This document shows, one piece after another, positions 33,988 to 42,695 of a stretch of 64,000 nt of DNA. The first letter of the stretch is position 1. Every line of letters starts with the position of its first letter. Source of the stretch: Actinomycetales bacterium. Its GTDB lineage: Bacteria > Actinomycetota > Actinomycetes > Actinomycetales > Kineosporiaceae. Under the pieces are notes generated by a model. It saw only the letters and a program-made list of their open reading frames with translations, had not been told where the DNA came from and ran no database searches. A program made the translations under genes and the position numbers. The stretch is from positions 1 to 64,000 of the forward strand of contig JAAYAH010000222.1 in assembly GCA_012719445.1 (NCBI GenBank). The letters are read 5' to 3'.

Positions 33988-34952
33988 GGGTGCCCACGGG
34001 GACGATGACGGACGGCGGGCTCTCCGGAACGTCGGGGACCGGGGCCCGCCTCCGTCGCCGTCCCGGTCGGCGGATGCAGGTCGCAGCCCTCCTGGCACCG
34101 GCCATGCTGCTGTACCTGGTCTTCGTCCTGGTCCCGGTGGGGCTCGCGGCCTGGTACAGCCTCTTCAAGTGGAACGGGATCGGCCCGCTGGAGGAGTTCG
34201 TCGGTCTCGGCAACTACCGGCGGGCCCTGGGGGACGACGTCTTCCGCGGCGCGGTCCTGCACAACGCGATCTTCGTGGTGCTCTCGCTGGTGGTGCAGTT
34301 CCCGCTGACGCTCGGGCTCGCCCTGCTGCTGGACCGGAGGATCCCCGGACGGCCCGTGCTCCGGCTCGTCCTCTTCACCCCGTACGTGCTGTCCGAGGTC
34401 ATCACCGCGATCGCCTGGCTGCTCATCCTCCAGCCGGACGGACTCCTCGACGCGGCGCTCGACGCCCTCGGTCTCGGCGGGCTGATCCGCCTGTGGCTCG
34501 CGGACCAGGACCTCGTGCTCTACACCCTGTTCGGGGTGGCCACCTGGAAGTACCTGGGGTTCGGCATCATCCTCTTCCTCGCCGGTCTGCGGAACGTGCC
34601 GGAGGAGGTGAAGGAGGCCGCCACCCTCGACGGGGCCTCGGCCGGCCAGATCGTCCGGCACGTCACCGTGCCCCTGCTGGGACCGACCATCCGGATCTGG
34701 GCCTTCCTGTCGGTCATCGGCTCGCTGCAGCTCTTCGACCTCGTGTGGATCATGACGGAGGGCGGTCCGTCGAACGCCTCCACCACCATGGCGACCTATC
34801 TCATCGATCACGGCTTCCAGCGGTACGAGTTCGGCTTCGGCAGCGCGGCGGCCACCCTGCTCTTCCTGATCTCGTTCGTCGTCGCACTGGCCTACCAGCG
34901 GTGGGTGCTGCGTCGGGATCTCATCGGTGTCCCGGCCGGACGGGTGGGGTAG
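33984..34952 (+). CDS. Sugar ABC transporter permease (first)
   Basis: 322 residues; GTG 33984 overlaps the stop of the binding-protein gene (other possible starts are 33990 and 34005). Six membrane segments, starting with LLAPAMLLYLVFVLVPVGLA, and the coupling-loop motif EEVKEAATLDGASAGQIVRH (EAA...G), which docks the shared ATPase. Typical WYSLFKWNG after helix 1 places it in the MalF/UgpA-like group of CUT1 importers. Confidence 0.93.
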   Translation: MRVPTGTMTDGGLSGTSGTGARLRRRPGRRMQVAALLAPAMLLYLVFVLVPVGLAAWYSLFKWNGIGPLEEFVGLGNYRRALGDDVFRGAVLHNAIFVVLSLVVQFPLTLGLALLLDRRIPGRPVLRLVLFTPYVLSEVITAIAWLLILQPDGLLDAALDALGLGGLIRLWLADQDLVLYTLFGVATWKYLGFGIILFLAGLRNVPEEVKEAATLDGASAGQIVRHVTVPLLGPTIRIWAFLSVIGSLQLFDLVWIMTEGGPSNASTTMATYLIDHGFQRYEFGFGSAAATLLFLISFVVALAYQRWVLRRDLIGVPAGRVG

Positions 34953-34955
34953 GCC

Positions 34956-35912
34956 GTGGACGACGGCGCGCTCACCGACAGGCCGCCGACCGGCCCGTCG
35001 CCGGACTCCGTGCCCGACCCCTCCGCCGGGTCCCAGTCCCAGCTCGGGTCCCGGTCCCTGCCCTGGTCCGGACGCCGACGCCGACGCCGGCGCCGATCCG
35101 ACCCGGCCGCCGTCCCCGCGTTCGTCCTCGCCGTCGCCGTCGCCGCGTTGACGCTGGTCCCGGTGATCTACGTCGTCCTCGGCGGCTTCACGTCCACCGC
35201 CCAACTGGCGGAGGACCCCGTGGGGATGCCCGATCCGTGGATGACGGGCAACTACGGGTCGGTGCTGTCGTCGGCCCGGTTCTGGCGCCAGCTGGGGAAC
35301 AGCCTCCTCATCGCTCTCCTCGCCACGGGCCTCGTGGTGGCGGTGGGGTCGCTGGCCGCCTTCGCCGTCTCCCGGTACGTCTTCCGGGGGCGGGAGCTCG
35401 TCTACACCGTCTTCACCCTCGGGCTCCTCTTCCCCGTCGGGGTGGCGATCCTGCCGCTCTACCTCATGCTCCGGGAGCTCCACCTGCTGGACAACCCGCT
35501 CGGCGTCGCCGTCCCGCAGGCGGCGTTCAGCATCCCGGTCACCATCGTCGTCCTCCGGCCGTTCATGGCCGCCGTCCCGAACGAGCTCGAGGACGCCGCC
35601 GCCATCGACGGCTGTTCCGGGTTCGCCTTCTTCTGGCGCATCCTGCTCCCGCTGTCCAGGCCGGCGTTGACCACCGTGTCGGTGCTGGCCTTCGTCACCA
35701 GCTGGAACGCCTACCTGCTGCCGCTGCTCGTCCTCAACGACGAACAGCAGCACACCCTGCCGCTGGGCACGGCGATGTTCAGCACCCAGTACACCCAGGA
35801 CACCGCTCGGGTCCTCGCCTTCACGGCGCTGTCCATGGTTCCCGCGCTGGTGTTCTTCGTCCTCGCCGAACGCCGCATCGTCGGCGGTCTCACCGGGGCG
35901 GTCAAGGGATGA
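34956..35912 (+). CDS. Sugar ABC transporter permease (second)
   Basis: 318 residues from GTG 34956, three bases after the stop of the first permease gene. About 50 Ser/Pro/Arg-rich residues precede the first membrane helix (AFVLAVAVAALTLVPVIYVV, quoted). Then come six segments, YVFRGRELVYTVF, and the coupling motif ELEDAAAIDGCSGFAFFW. It belongs to the MalG/UgpE-like group and completes the translocation pore. The GH3 gene starts 50 bases downstream. Confidence 0.93.
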   Translation: MDDGALTDRPPTGPSPDSVPDPSAGSQSQLGSRSLPWSGRRRRRRRRSDPAAVPAFVLAVAVAALTLVPVIYVVLGGFTSTAQLAEDPVGMPDPWMTGNYGSVLSSARFWRQLGNSLLIALLATGLVVAVGSLAAFAVSRYVFRGRELVYTVFTLGLLFPVGVAILPLYLMLRELHLLDNPLGVAVPQAAFSIPVTIVVLRPFMAAVPNELEDAAAIDGCSGFAFFWRILLPLSRPALTTVSVLAFVTSWNAYLLPLLVLNDEQQHTLPLGTAMFSTQYTQDTARVLAFTALSMVPALVFFVLAERRIVGGLTGAVKG

Positions 35913-35961
35913 CCCCTCCCGTCCCCGACATCCCGGTCCGTCCACGAGCTGAGGAGCCCCC

Positions 35962-38532
35962 ATGAGCGCCGAGTCCGGCCCCCGCGAAGCGACCCCGGGG
36001 ACGCGTCCGTGGCTCGACCCGATCCTCCCCGACGGCGAACGGGTGAGGCTGCTGGTCGACGCGATGACCCTGGACGAGAAGCTCGCCCAGCTCGGCAGCG
36101 TCTGGGGCGTCGTCGACGTCGACGCGGACGGCCGTGCCCGGGTGTCCCCCCGGGCGGACGACGAGGGCGGGACCGACCGCACCTTCGCGGAGCTCACCCG
36201 GCACGGCATCGGCCAGCTGACCCGGGTCTACGGCACCCGGCCCGTGGAGCCGCGCGACGGCGCCAGGGCCCTGGCCGCCGTCCAGCGGGACCTCAGGGCC
36301 AGGACCAGGCTGGGGATCCCCGCCATGGTCCACGAGGAGTGCCTCTCCGGTCTCATCGCCTTTCGGGCCGCCGCCTTCCCGACCCCGCTGGCCTGGGCGG
36401 CGTCCTTCGACCCCGCGACGATCGAACAGACGGCCGCGGCCATCGGTCACGACCTGCGAGCCCTCGGCGTCCATCAGGGGCTCGCACCCGTCGTGGACGT
36501 GGTCCGTGACGCCCGGTGGGGGAGGGTGGAGGAGACCCTCGGCGAGGACCCGTACCTGGCCGGGGTGCTCGCCGCCGCCTACGTCCGCGGCCTCGAGAGC
36601 GCGGGCGTCGTCGCCACCCTGAAGCACTTCGCCGGGTACTCGGCGTCCCGTGCCGGGCGGAACCTCGCCCCGGTGAGCATGGGGCCGAGGGAGTTCGCCG
36701 ACGTCGTCCTGCCGCCGTTCGAGCACGCCCTGCGGGCGGGGGCGCGCTCGGTAATGCACGCCTACACCGCGGTCGACGGTCTGCCGGCCGCGGCGGACCA
36801 GCACCTCCTGACCACGGTTCTCCGGGAGGAGCTGGGGTTCCGGGGCGTCGTCGTCGCCGACTACTTCGGCATCACCTTCCTGGAGACCCACCACCGGGTG
36901 GCGTCCTCCCCGGGGGACGCCGCGGCGCAGGCGTTGACGGCCGGGGTCGACGTGGAGCTGCCGACCACCCGGTGTTACGGCGAGCCGCTCGCGGAACGGG
37001 TCCAGGCAGGGGACGTCGCCGAGGAGCTCGTCGATCGTGCCGTCACCCGGGTGCTCCGGCAGAAGGTCGAGCTCGGCCTGCTCGACCGCGGCTGGGACCC
37101 GGAATCGCCAGTGCTCCGCGCCGCGCGGGGGGAGACGCTCCCGACCGCGGGGGAGGACGCCCTGCCGGTCGCGGGGGAGGACGCCCTGCCGGTCGCGGGG
37201 GAGCTGGACTCCCCGGCGCACCGGGTGCTGGCCCGGCGGCTCGCCGAACGGTCCGTGATCCTGCTCGCGAACGTCGGCGAGGCGCTCCCGCTGACACCGG
37301 GGCTGAGCCGCCTGGCGGTGGTCGGCCCGTGCGCGGACGATCCGTCGACGCTGCTCGGTGCCTACTCCTTCGTCAACCACGTGGGCCCCCACCACCCGGG
37401 GACGGGATCGGGCATCGCGATCCCCACGGTGCTCGACGCGCTGCGTGCGGACCTGCCGGACACCCTGATCGAGTACGCGCGCGGCTGTGACGTCGACGGC
37501 ACCGATCGTTCGGGCTTCGACGAGGCGGTACGGATCGCCGCAGGGGCGGGGCTCTGCCTCGTCGTACTCGGCGACCAGGCCGGTCTGTTCGGCGGGGGTA
37601 CCTCGGGGGAGGGGTGCGACGTCGGGGACCTCACCCTGCCCGGGGTACAGGGTGAGCTGCTGGAGGTCCTGCTCGGCACCGGGGTGCCCGTCGTCCTCGT
37701 GACGATCTCCGGCCGCCCCTACGCCGTCGGTGCCTGGAACGACCGGCTGGCCGCCCACCTGCAGGCCTTCTTCCCCGGCGAGGAGGGCGGCCGGGCCGTC
37801 GCGGCGGTGCTCAGCGGCCGGATCGCGCCCTCGGGCCGGTTGCCGGTGCAGATCCCGCGGCACCCCGGCGGCCAGCCGGCCACCTACCTGCACGCCCCCC
37901 TCGGCGACCTGAGCGGGGTCAGCTCCGCGGATCCGACCCCGGTGTTCCCCTTCGGCCACGGTCTGACCTACACCACCTTCGCCTACGGCGACCTGCAGGC
38001 CGACGACCGCTCGATCGGCACCGACGGCGAGACGGTCCTCCGGTGCACGGTGACCAATACCGGGTCCCGCCGGGGCACCGAGGTGGTCCAGCTCTACCTC
38101 TCCGTCCCGGTCGCGGCGGAGGTGACCCGGCCCGTCCGCCAGCTCATCGGTTTCGCGAGAGTGACCCTCGACCCCGGTCACCTGGCGCAGCTCGCCTTCA
38201 CCGTCCACGCCGACCGGACCGCCTGCACCGGGCGTGACCTGCGCCGGACCGTGACGCCGGGCCGGGTCGAACTGCTCGTGGGGCCGTCCTCGGCCGTCCT
38301 CCCGCTGCGCGTGTATCTCGACCTCGTCGGTGACGTCCGGGAGGTCGGCTCCGACCGGGTTCTCGTCACCCCGGTACGGGTCACCGCGCGGCGATCTGTC
38401 CCGATCCCCGCCCCGCGAACGGGGGAGGACGCGGTGACGGCGCCGGGTACGGCGGTGGCGGGGGATCCCCCTGAGGAGACCGTGCTGCGGGCGACCCCGC
38501 CGGGCACGCCCTCGGACCGCGCGTCCGGGTGA
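35962..38532 (+). CDS. GH3 beta-glycosidase (cytoplasmic)
   Basis: 856 residues from ATG 35962. GH3 N-domain (about 20-330): MVHEECLSGLIAFRA, RVEETLGEDPYLAG, TLKHFAGYSASRAGRN, and the nucleophile Asp in VVVADYFGI (near 299). The C-domain (about 415-625) has ERSVILLANVGEALPL and GSGIAIPT; a fibronectin-like domain (about 660-760) begins FPFGHGLTYTTFAYG. No signal peptide, so it acts on imported oligosaccharides. A triplicated octapeptide (TAGEDALP, VAGEDALP, VAGEL) lies near residues 393-416. The GH3 family covers beta-glucosidase and beta-xylosidase; which one cannot be told. It follows the importer genes as one operon. Confidence 0.93.
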   Translation: MSAESGPREATPGTRPWLDPILPDGERVRLLVDAMTLDEKLAQLGSVWGVVDVDADGRARVSPRADDEGGTDRTFAELTRHGIGQLTRVYGTRPVEPRDGARALAAVQRDLRARTRLGIPAMVHEECLSGLIAFRAAAFPTPLAWAASFDPATIEQTAAAIGHDLRALGVHQGLAPVVDVVRDARWGRVEETLGEDPYLAGVLAAAYVRGLESAGVVATLKHFAGYSASRAGRNLAPVSMGPREFADVVLPPFEHALRAGARSVMHAYTAVDGLPAAADQHLLTTVLREELGFRGVVVADYFGITFLETHHRVASSPGDAAAQALTAGVDVELPTTRCYGEPLAERVQAGDVAEELVDRAVTRVLRQKVELGLLDRGWDPESPVLRAARGETLPTAGEDALPVAGEDALPVAGELDSPAHRVLARRLAERSVILLANVGEALPLTPGLSRLAVVGPCADDPSTLLGAYSFVNHVGPHHPGTGSGIAIPTVLDALRADLPDTLIEYARGCDVDGTDRSGFDEAVRIAAGAGLCLVVLGDQAGLFGGGTSGEGCDVGDLTLPGVQGELLEVLLGTGVPVVLVTISGRPYAVGAWNDRLAAHLQAFFPGEEGGRAVAAVLSGRIAPSGRLPVQIPRHPGGQPATYLHAPLGDLSGVSSADPTPVFPFGHGLTYTTFAYGDLQADDRSIGTDGETVLRCTVTNTGSRRGTEVVQLYLSVPVAAEVTRPVRQLIGFARVTLDPGHLAQLAFTVHADRTACTGRDLRRTVTPGRVELLVGPSSAVLPLRVYLDLVGDVREVGSDRVLVTPVRVTARRSVPIPAPRTGEDAVTAPGTAVAGDPPEETVLRATPPGTPSDRASG
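37138..37209 (+). repeat. Three tandem 24-bp units inside the GH3 gene
   Basis: Units at 37138-37161, 37162-37185 and 37186-37209 encode near-identical octapeptides of the form LPVAGEDA in the linker between the two GH3 domains. In-frame expansion by slippage is the simplest explanation. Confidence 0.8.
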
Positions 38533-38706
38533 CGGACAGGCGGGTCCCGGAGTCCCCGTTCCCGGTCCGATCCGTGCCGCGCACGGAGCCGAGGCGAAGC
38601 ATCCGTTCGGTGGACACGGTTCAGGCGCCGACGGCGCGCAGCCGACAACTATATGTCGCCGAGCGTCAGTGCTGTCGCTGGTCGGGATCGGCTGAGGGAG
38701 GGGCGT

Positions 38707-40899
38707 GTGCGGTCCGATCCGCCCATCATCGCCGTCTTGTCGCCCTTCGTCGGCGGTCCGTACTACGGCGAGCTGCTGAACGGTGTCTGCCGGGGGGTGC
38801 GCCGAACCGGCAGGCGCGTCCTCGTCGTGCAGACCCTGGACGCCGGCTCCTTCCGGGCCGAGGCACACACGACGCCGGATCGTCTGCTCCCGGTGGCACA
38901 CCATCACGCCGACGGGTTCATCGTGCCGGTCGGTGCCGTCGGGGACGGGCACCTCGAGCTACTCCGAGCCACCGGCAAGGACATCGTGCTGGTCGGTTAC
39001 CAGGCCGACGGGCTGCCCTCGGTCCGGGCGGACAACGCCGTGGGCGTCTCCTCGGCGGTCGCTCACCTGATCGAGCACGGCCACAGCCGGATCGCCTTCG
39101 TCGGGCATCGGGCGACGCCGGACGTCGACGAGCGGTACCAGGGGTACCTCCGGGCCCTGCGAGCACACCGCATCGAGCCGGATCCCGCCCTGGTGTACGA
39201 CACCGAGGACGATCTGGAGGATGGGGGCGAGGCTGCAGCAGACGCCGTGATCCGGGACGGGCTGCCCCCGACGGCCACGGTGTGCGGGACGGATCTCAAC
39301 GCGATCGGGTTCATGCGGGTGCTGCGCCGGCGGGGGTACCGGCTACCGGACGATCAGGCGGTGGTCGGGTTCGACGACATCGATCGGGCGGCCTTCCAGG
39401 TGCCGAGCCTGGCGACGGTCGCGCAGCACACGGACGCCATGGGGGTCGCCGCAGCCGAGCTGCTGGACCGGCGACTCCTGGGCGACCGCGGAGAGGTCGA
39501 GCAGGTGCGGGTGCCGACGTCGTTCATCCCGCGAGCGTCCTGTGCGTGTCCGGCCGGCGGTGCGTCTGCTGTCGGCCAGGCCTCCCCCCTCACGCCCCGG
39601 GAGGCCCTGACAGCGCGACTGGCCGCCCTGATCCCGCCCGCCAGCGGCGACCACGGGACGGGTGCCCGGGTGGTCCCGGAACTCGTCGACGAGATCACCC
39701 GGGCCGTGCTCGCCTCGCGGGACGGCGTCCCGCCGCCGTCGCCGGAGTCACTGCTGACCGCGTTCCGGTCGCTGTGCGGGATCCGCCGCCAGCCGGGGAC
39801 GCTGCGCCTGGCCAGCGAGGCTGTCCAGGAGTTCGCCGACGACGTCGCACCCGTCGGCGGCACCCCGGCACCCGCGCTGCGCCGGGTCGCCTCGACGGTC
39901 CGCGACCTGACCGTGCTGATGGCGCGCGCCCAGGACGAGCTGATCTTCCAGAGCCGACGTGATCTCGGCAACGCGGTCAGCACGCACTACGAGGTCACGA
40001 TGGACCTTTTCCACAGTCCGGACGAGGACCCCCGGACGCTGCGCTGGATGCGCCACACTCCCGCCCGCGGTGGATGCCTCGGACTGTGGGCGGAGGGCCA
40101 GCAGCCCTGGTCACGAGACGTCCTCGACATCGTCGGGGTGTACAGCCCGGACGGCGCGGTTCCCGTGCCGCGGGAGGCGACGACCGTCGCGGGGTTCCCG
40201 CCGATCGAAGTGATCGAGATGGCGGAGGACCAGGACGACGTCGTCCTCGTCGTCCCGGCCAAGGTCAACCTGAGCGACTGGGGGCTGCTGACCTTCGTCG
40301 GACCCCTGCAGACCAGGATCGAGAACGGCAGGGAGAGCCTCTACCAGTGCACGGCCCTGCTCACGGTGGCTCTGGACCTCAGGTCCAAGGAGAGCCAGTT
40401 GCGCAGGGCTGCGCTCTACGACGATCTGACCGGACTGGCCAACCGCACCCTGTTCATGGAGCAACTGCAACGCACGGTGCTCAGGGCCGAACGCCACCCC
40501 GACTACCGGTTCGCGGTGCTGTTCCTGGACCTGGACGGCTTCAAGAAGATCAACGACACCCTGGGACACACGGCAGGCGACGAGGTCCTCGTCGAGGTGG
40601 CCCGGCGGATCACCGAGTCGGTCCGCCGGAACGACCTGGTGGGCAGGTTCGGCGGAGACGAGTTCCTGGTGCTCCTGGACGGCCTGGTCACCCCGGAGAG
40701 CACGGACGAGGTGGCCGCCCGGTTCCGGGAGGCGATGCTGCACCCGATCACAGCGGGCGGCCACGCCATCCGGGTCCGGGTGAGCGTCGGTGTCTGGACC
40801 AGTGCGGACGGGCTCTGCTCGGCGGAGGAGGTGCTCCGGCACGCTGACAACGCGATGTACCGCGCCAAGAGCGCACGCGACGAGTCCCTCGTCCGGTGA
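38707..40899 (+). CDS. LacI-type sensor / GGDEF diguanylate cyclase
   Basis: 730 residues from GTG 38707, after GAGGGAGGGG. Residues 1-280 are a LacI/PurR-type binding fold (PIIAVLSPFVGGPYYGELL, HGHSRIAFVGH, VVGFDDIDRAAFQ) ending in a C-x-C motif, without DNA-binding head, signal peptide or membrane helix. A middle helical and GAF-like region (280-560) resembles that of the protein at 10003. GGDEF (565-725) has DLTGLANR, LDLDGFKKIND, the intact FGGDEF motif near 648 and an RxxD inhibitory site (RRND) five residues before it. It lacks PAS and EAL. It should make c-di-GMP in response to a ligand, probably a sugar, as it follows the importer/GH3 operon by 174 bp. CGACA-ACTATA-TGTCG (38643-38658) upstream may be its promoter or operator. 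Confidence 0.9.
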   Translation: MRSDPPIIAVLSPFVGGPYYGELLNGVCRGVRRTGRRVLVVQTLDAGSFRAEAHTTPDRLLPVAHHHADGFIVPVGAVGDGHLELLRATGKDIVLVGYQADGLPSVRADNAVGVSSAVAHLIEHGHSRIAFVGHRATPDVDERYQGYLRALRAHRIEPDPALVYDTEDDLEDGGEAAADAVIRDGLPPTATVCGTDLNAIGFMRVLRRRGYRLPDDQAVVGFDDIDRAAFQVPSLATVAQHTDAMGVAAAELLDRRLLGDRGEVEQVRVPTSFIPRASCACPAGGASAVGQASPLTPREALTARLAALIPPASGDHGTGARVVPELVDEITRAVLASRDGVPPPSPESLLTAFRSLCGIRRQPGTLRLASEAVQEFADDVAPVGGTPAPALRRVASTVRDLTVLMARAQDELIFQSRRDLGNAVSTHYEVTMDLFHSPDEDPRTLRWMRHTPARGGCLGLWAEGQQPWSRDVLDIVGVYSPDGAVPVPREATTVAGFPPIEVIEMAEDQDDVVLVVPAKVNLSDWGLLTFVGPLQTRIENGRESLYQCTALLTVALDLRSKESQLRRAALYDDLTGLANRTLFMEQLQRTVLRAERHPDYRFAVLFLDLDGFKKINDTLGHTAGDEVLVEVARRITESVRRNDLVGRFGGDEFLVLLDGLVTPESTDEVAARFREAMLHPITAGGHAIRVRVSVGVWTSADGLCSAEEVLRHADNAMYRAKSARDESLVR

Positions 40900-40949
40900 C
40901 GGTGCACGTCACTATTCCACTCGGGTGTCCAGGGCGAACATGACTGCCG

Positions 40950-41186
40950 GTGCGTCGTCGAACAGTCACGCACCGTACCGATCTGTTGTACATCAGTATT
41001 CGGTTCTCTCCCGACTCTGGTCTTCCCGATTCCGGGCTCCTGAACCTTTTCTACGCGCACAGCCCAGAAGCAGAGATCGCCTGGTACGAAGAAGGCTTCG
41101 GGTACGCGGAGTTCCACGCCTCGCCTGAAGGGCTTGCCCCCAGACGCCACCCCGAGATGTCCACTTCGGAGCACGTGCGGGAGTGA
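40950..41186 (+). CDS. Hypothetical protein
   Basis: A 78-codon frame from GTG 40950 in DNA of lower GC than its neighbours. The second half (FYAHSPEAEIAWYEEGFGYA) looks protein-like, with aromatic and acidic residues and balanced codons; the N-terminus is less convincing. Its stop overlaps the next frame (GTGA). It may be part of an older mobile element next to the att site. No family recognised. Confidence 0.35.
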   Translation: MRRRTVTHRTDLLYISIRFSPDSGLPDSGLLNLFYAHSPEAEIAWYEEGFGYAEFHASPEGLAPRRHPEMSTSEHVRE

Positions 41187-41488
41187 GGCTTGTCCCGACA
41201 CTCGATCTGCCTCACGACGAGTATCAACTCGCGAACATCCCGTCGGCCGCAGAACTTCTGAAGGACTTCGAAGCACTCTCTGACGACTACCGCTGTCTTC
41301 GGGATTCGCTCCACGTCGCCAAGGACTACCTGCTCGGCCTCCCCTCTCATCGCATGCTCGCCTACGACCCCACGCCCGGACCGGAGTTGATGCCGCCCCG
41401 GCCGATGCCCTGCTCCCAGTCGTGGCGCCCGCCGTCTCGCTCAACTCGTCGACGTCGTCGCCCGGGGATCGTCAGTCACCGGTGGTGA
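41183..41488 (+). CDS. Hypothetical protein, possibly truncated
   Basis: A 101-codon frame from GTG 41183, coupled to the previous frame. The first 70 residues (LPHDEYQLANIPSAAELLKD, DYRCLRDSLHVAKDYL) look like a genuine helical protein; the last 30 are Arg/Ser/Pro-rich and look out of frame, so the true 3' end may be lost. The mixed codon use differs from the chromosomal genes to the left. Likely a leftover of a mobile element. Confidence 0.35.
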   Translation: MRLVPTLDLPHDEYQLANIPSAAELLKDFEALSDDYRCLRDSLHVAKDYLLGLPSHRMLAYDPTPGPELMPPRPMPCSQSWRPPSRSTRRRRRPGIVSHRW

Positions 41489-41578
41489 CGATCCCTCTTC
41501 CCGGACCCGACAGCCGCACAGTCATGGATATCCATGAGTCGGCACAAGTCGCGATCGTGGCCGAGCGTCTCGAACTGA

Positions 41579-41788
41579 TGGAAGCTCGGCGTGGCCGTCA
41601 ACGACGTGCAGTGGGTGATGGGACACGAGCAGGCATCGACCACCCTGAGCATCTACACGCATGTCATGGGCGGGATGAACGACCGGGTCCTCGGAGCCCT
41701 TGCTGCCTTTTCGCTGCCTTCTGAGCCCGAGAACGACGCAGAGGCGCCGGAGCCCGAAGACCCTGACGCCTCTGACCTGGAGTTATGA
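41579..41788 (+). pseudogene. C-terminal remnant of a tyrosine-recombinase integrase
   Basis: About 69 codons read KLGVAVNDVQWVMGHEQAST followed by TLSIYTHVM. This is the end of the catalytic domain of phage/AICE integrases, with the conserved H in GHEQ and the nucleophile Tyr in IYTHV, then an acidic tail and a stop at 41786-41788. Upstream the frame is closed by TGA (41576) and no other catalytic boxes (R, K, HxxR) can be found. It stops two bases before the tRNA-like att sequence, the usual place of an integrase gene end. Confidence 0.82.
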
Positions 41789-41790
41789 AG

Positions 41791-41836
41791 GGTGGGCGAT
41801 ACTGGGATTGAACCAGTGGCCTCTTCCGTGTCAAGG
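41791..41836 (-). other. 3' half of a tRNA-Val(GAC) gene: attachment site
   Basis: On the reverse strand this 46-bp stretch reads an anticodon loop TTGACAC (GAC, Val), the 3' anticodon strand GGAAG, a T-arm ACTGG-TTCAATC-CCAGT and acceptor strand ATCGCCC followed by ACC. The 5' half (acceptor GGGCGAT, D-arm, and CTTCC of the anticodon stem) is absent, so it is not a working tRNA gene. Such 3' halves are what tyrosine integrases leave at the far end of an element inserted in a tRNA gene. Confidence 0.85.
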
Positions 41837-42695
41837 CGCCGCACTGGAGGCAGGGATGACGGGAGCAGGTCGCTGAGCTGCAGGTTTGTAGGGGGCGGTC
41901 CTGGGGGAGTGCCCCCATTGACCCCTGTTTACCTGCAGTCTGTAGGGCTGGTGTAGGGCCAGCCCTACAGGCGTTCCTCCGGAGTCGGCGGTGGCAGGTC
42001 TACGCCGGACAGGGCGTTGGGGGTCTGCATCGCCGCACATCATTTCCTGCCCGGCGCGGGAAACTGATATGACGGTCAAGCGTCCGTCTTTCGAATCATG
42101 ATTCGACCCGTGAGTACTTTCAAAACCGCAATCGGGGTCTCGGTCTCGATTGACGGCTTCACTTGGGCGAGTGGTAAGAAATGCATGGTGAGGGTCATTG
42201 TCACTCGGATGGAACCGGCAGGGTGCTTGTGTGAGGTCGGAATGATCCGTACAACATCTGCGGCAGCAGGTAACGACAATGTGTGATGGTGTGGCATGTT
42301 TCTCGGCAAGGTCACTTCGGTCGATCGGTGTCGTCTTCCAGCTTCCGGTCATCGTGGGATCTGTGGATCGGTCGCATCCGCTCCGAATACCCTCAGTGTC
42401 GGAGAGCAGACAGCTCTCCCTGCGCGCTCACCGCTTTCACTCGCCGCCACCCGATCCGTGCCACCGCTCGATCCCGGTTCACTGCGCTGGGCTGTTCGCT
42501 TGCCTGCGCACCGGCCGATGCTCGGGTCGGCCGCCCGACTGAGCTGAGACGCCAGCCCCTGTCGGGGTTGCGTGTCAAGGAAGTGTCAGGAAACCCGAGG
42601 CGGCCGTTGTTTTTGCGTCAGGACGTCTGGTCGTGCCCGGATCGCGGTCCTGTACTTGCTGTGTCGCGGGGTGATGCCGTGATGGTGGGAGGTAC
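41837..42695. other. 859-bp gap between att and the kdp block, no sure gene
   Basis: The GC content drops noticeably around 42060-42450. Short open frames exist (for example 42098-42286, rightward, 62 codons, and 42076-42315, leftward) but none has a convincing ribosome site or known motif. The left 130 bp hold hairpins and repeated TGTAGGG motifs described separately. The right part should contain the kdp promoter. Confidence 0.5.
41887..41970. repeat. TGTAGGG cluster with two hairpins beside att
   Basis: TGTAGGG occurs at 41887, 41941 and 41952 and inverted (CCCTACA) at 41963-41969. CTGTAGGGCTGG (41940-41951) and CCAGCCCTACAG (41959-41970) form a perfect 12-bp stem; TGGGGG/CCCCCA (41902-41917) forms another. 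Two copies are preceded by CTGCAG. Position 50-130 bp from the att core fits integrase arm-type or Xis binding sites, or a terminator at the element border. Confidence 0.55.

Noticed and set aside
35902-38952. Long reverse-strand frames across the permease and GH3 genes
   Set aside because: They mirror well-supported forward genes; long chance frames are common in DNA this rich in GC.
41791-41836. A functional tRNA-Val gene
   Set aside because: Only the 3' half exists; the 5' acceptor, D-arm and 5' anticodon strand are missing, so it is an att remnant.
42098-42286. A 62-codon rightward frame in the low-GC gap near att
   Set aside because: Somewhat protein-like but without ribosome site or homology clue; left out as a gene.
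42290-42695. A c-di-AMP (ydaO-type) riboswitch before kdp
   Set aside because: The conserved ydaO sequence blocks could not be found by eye; a covariance search would be decisive.
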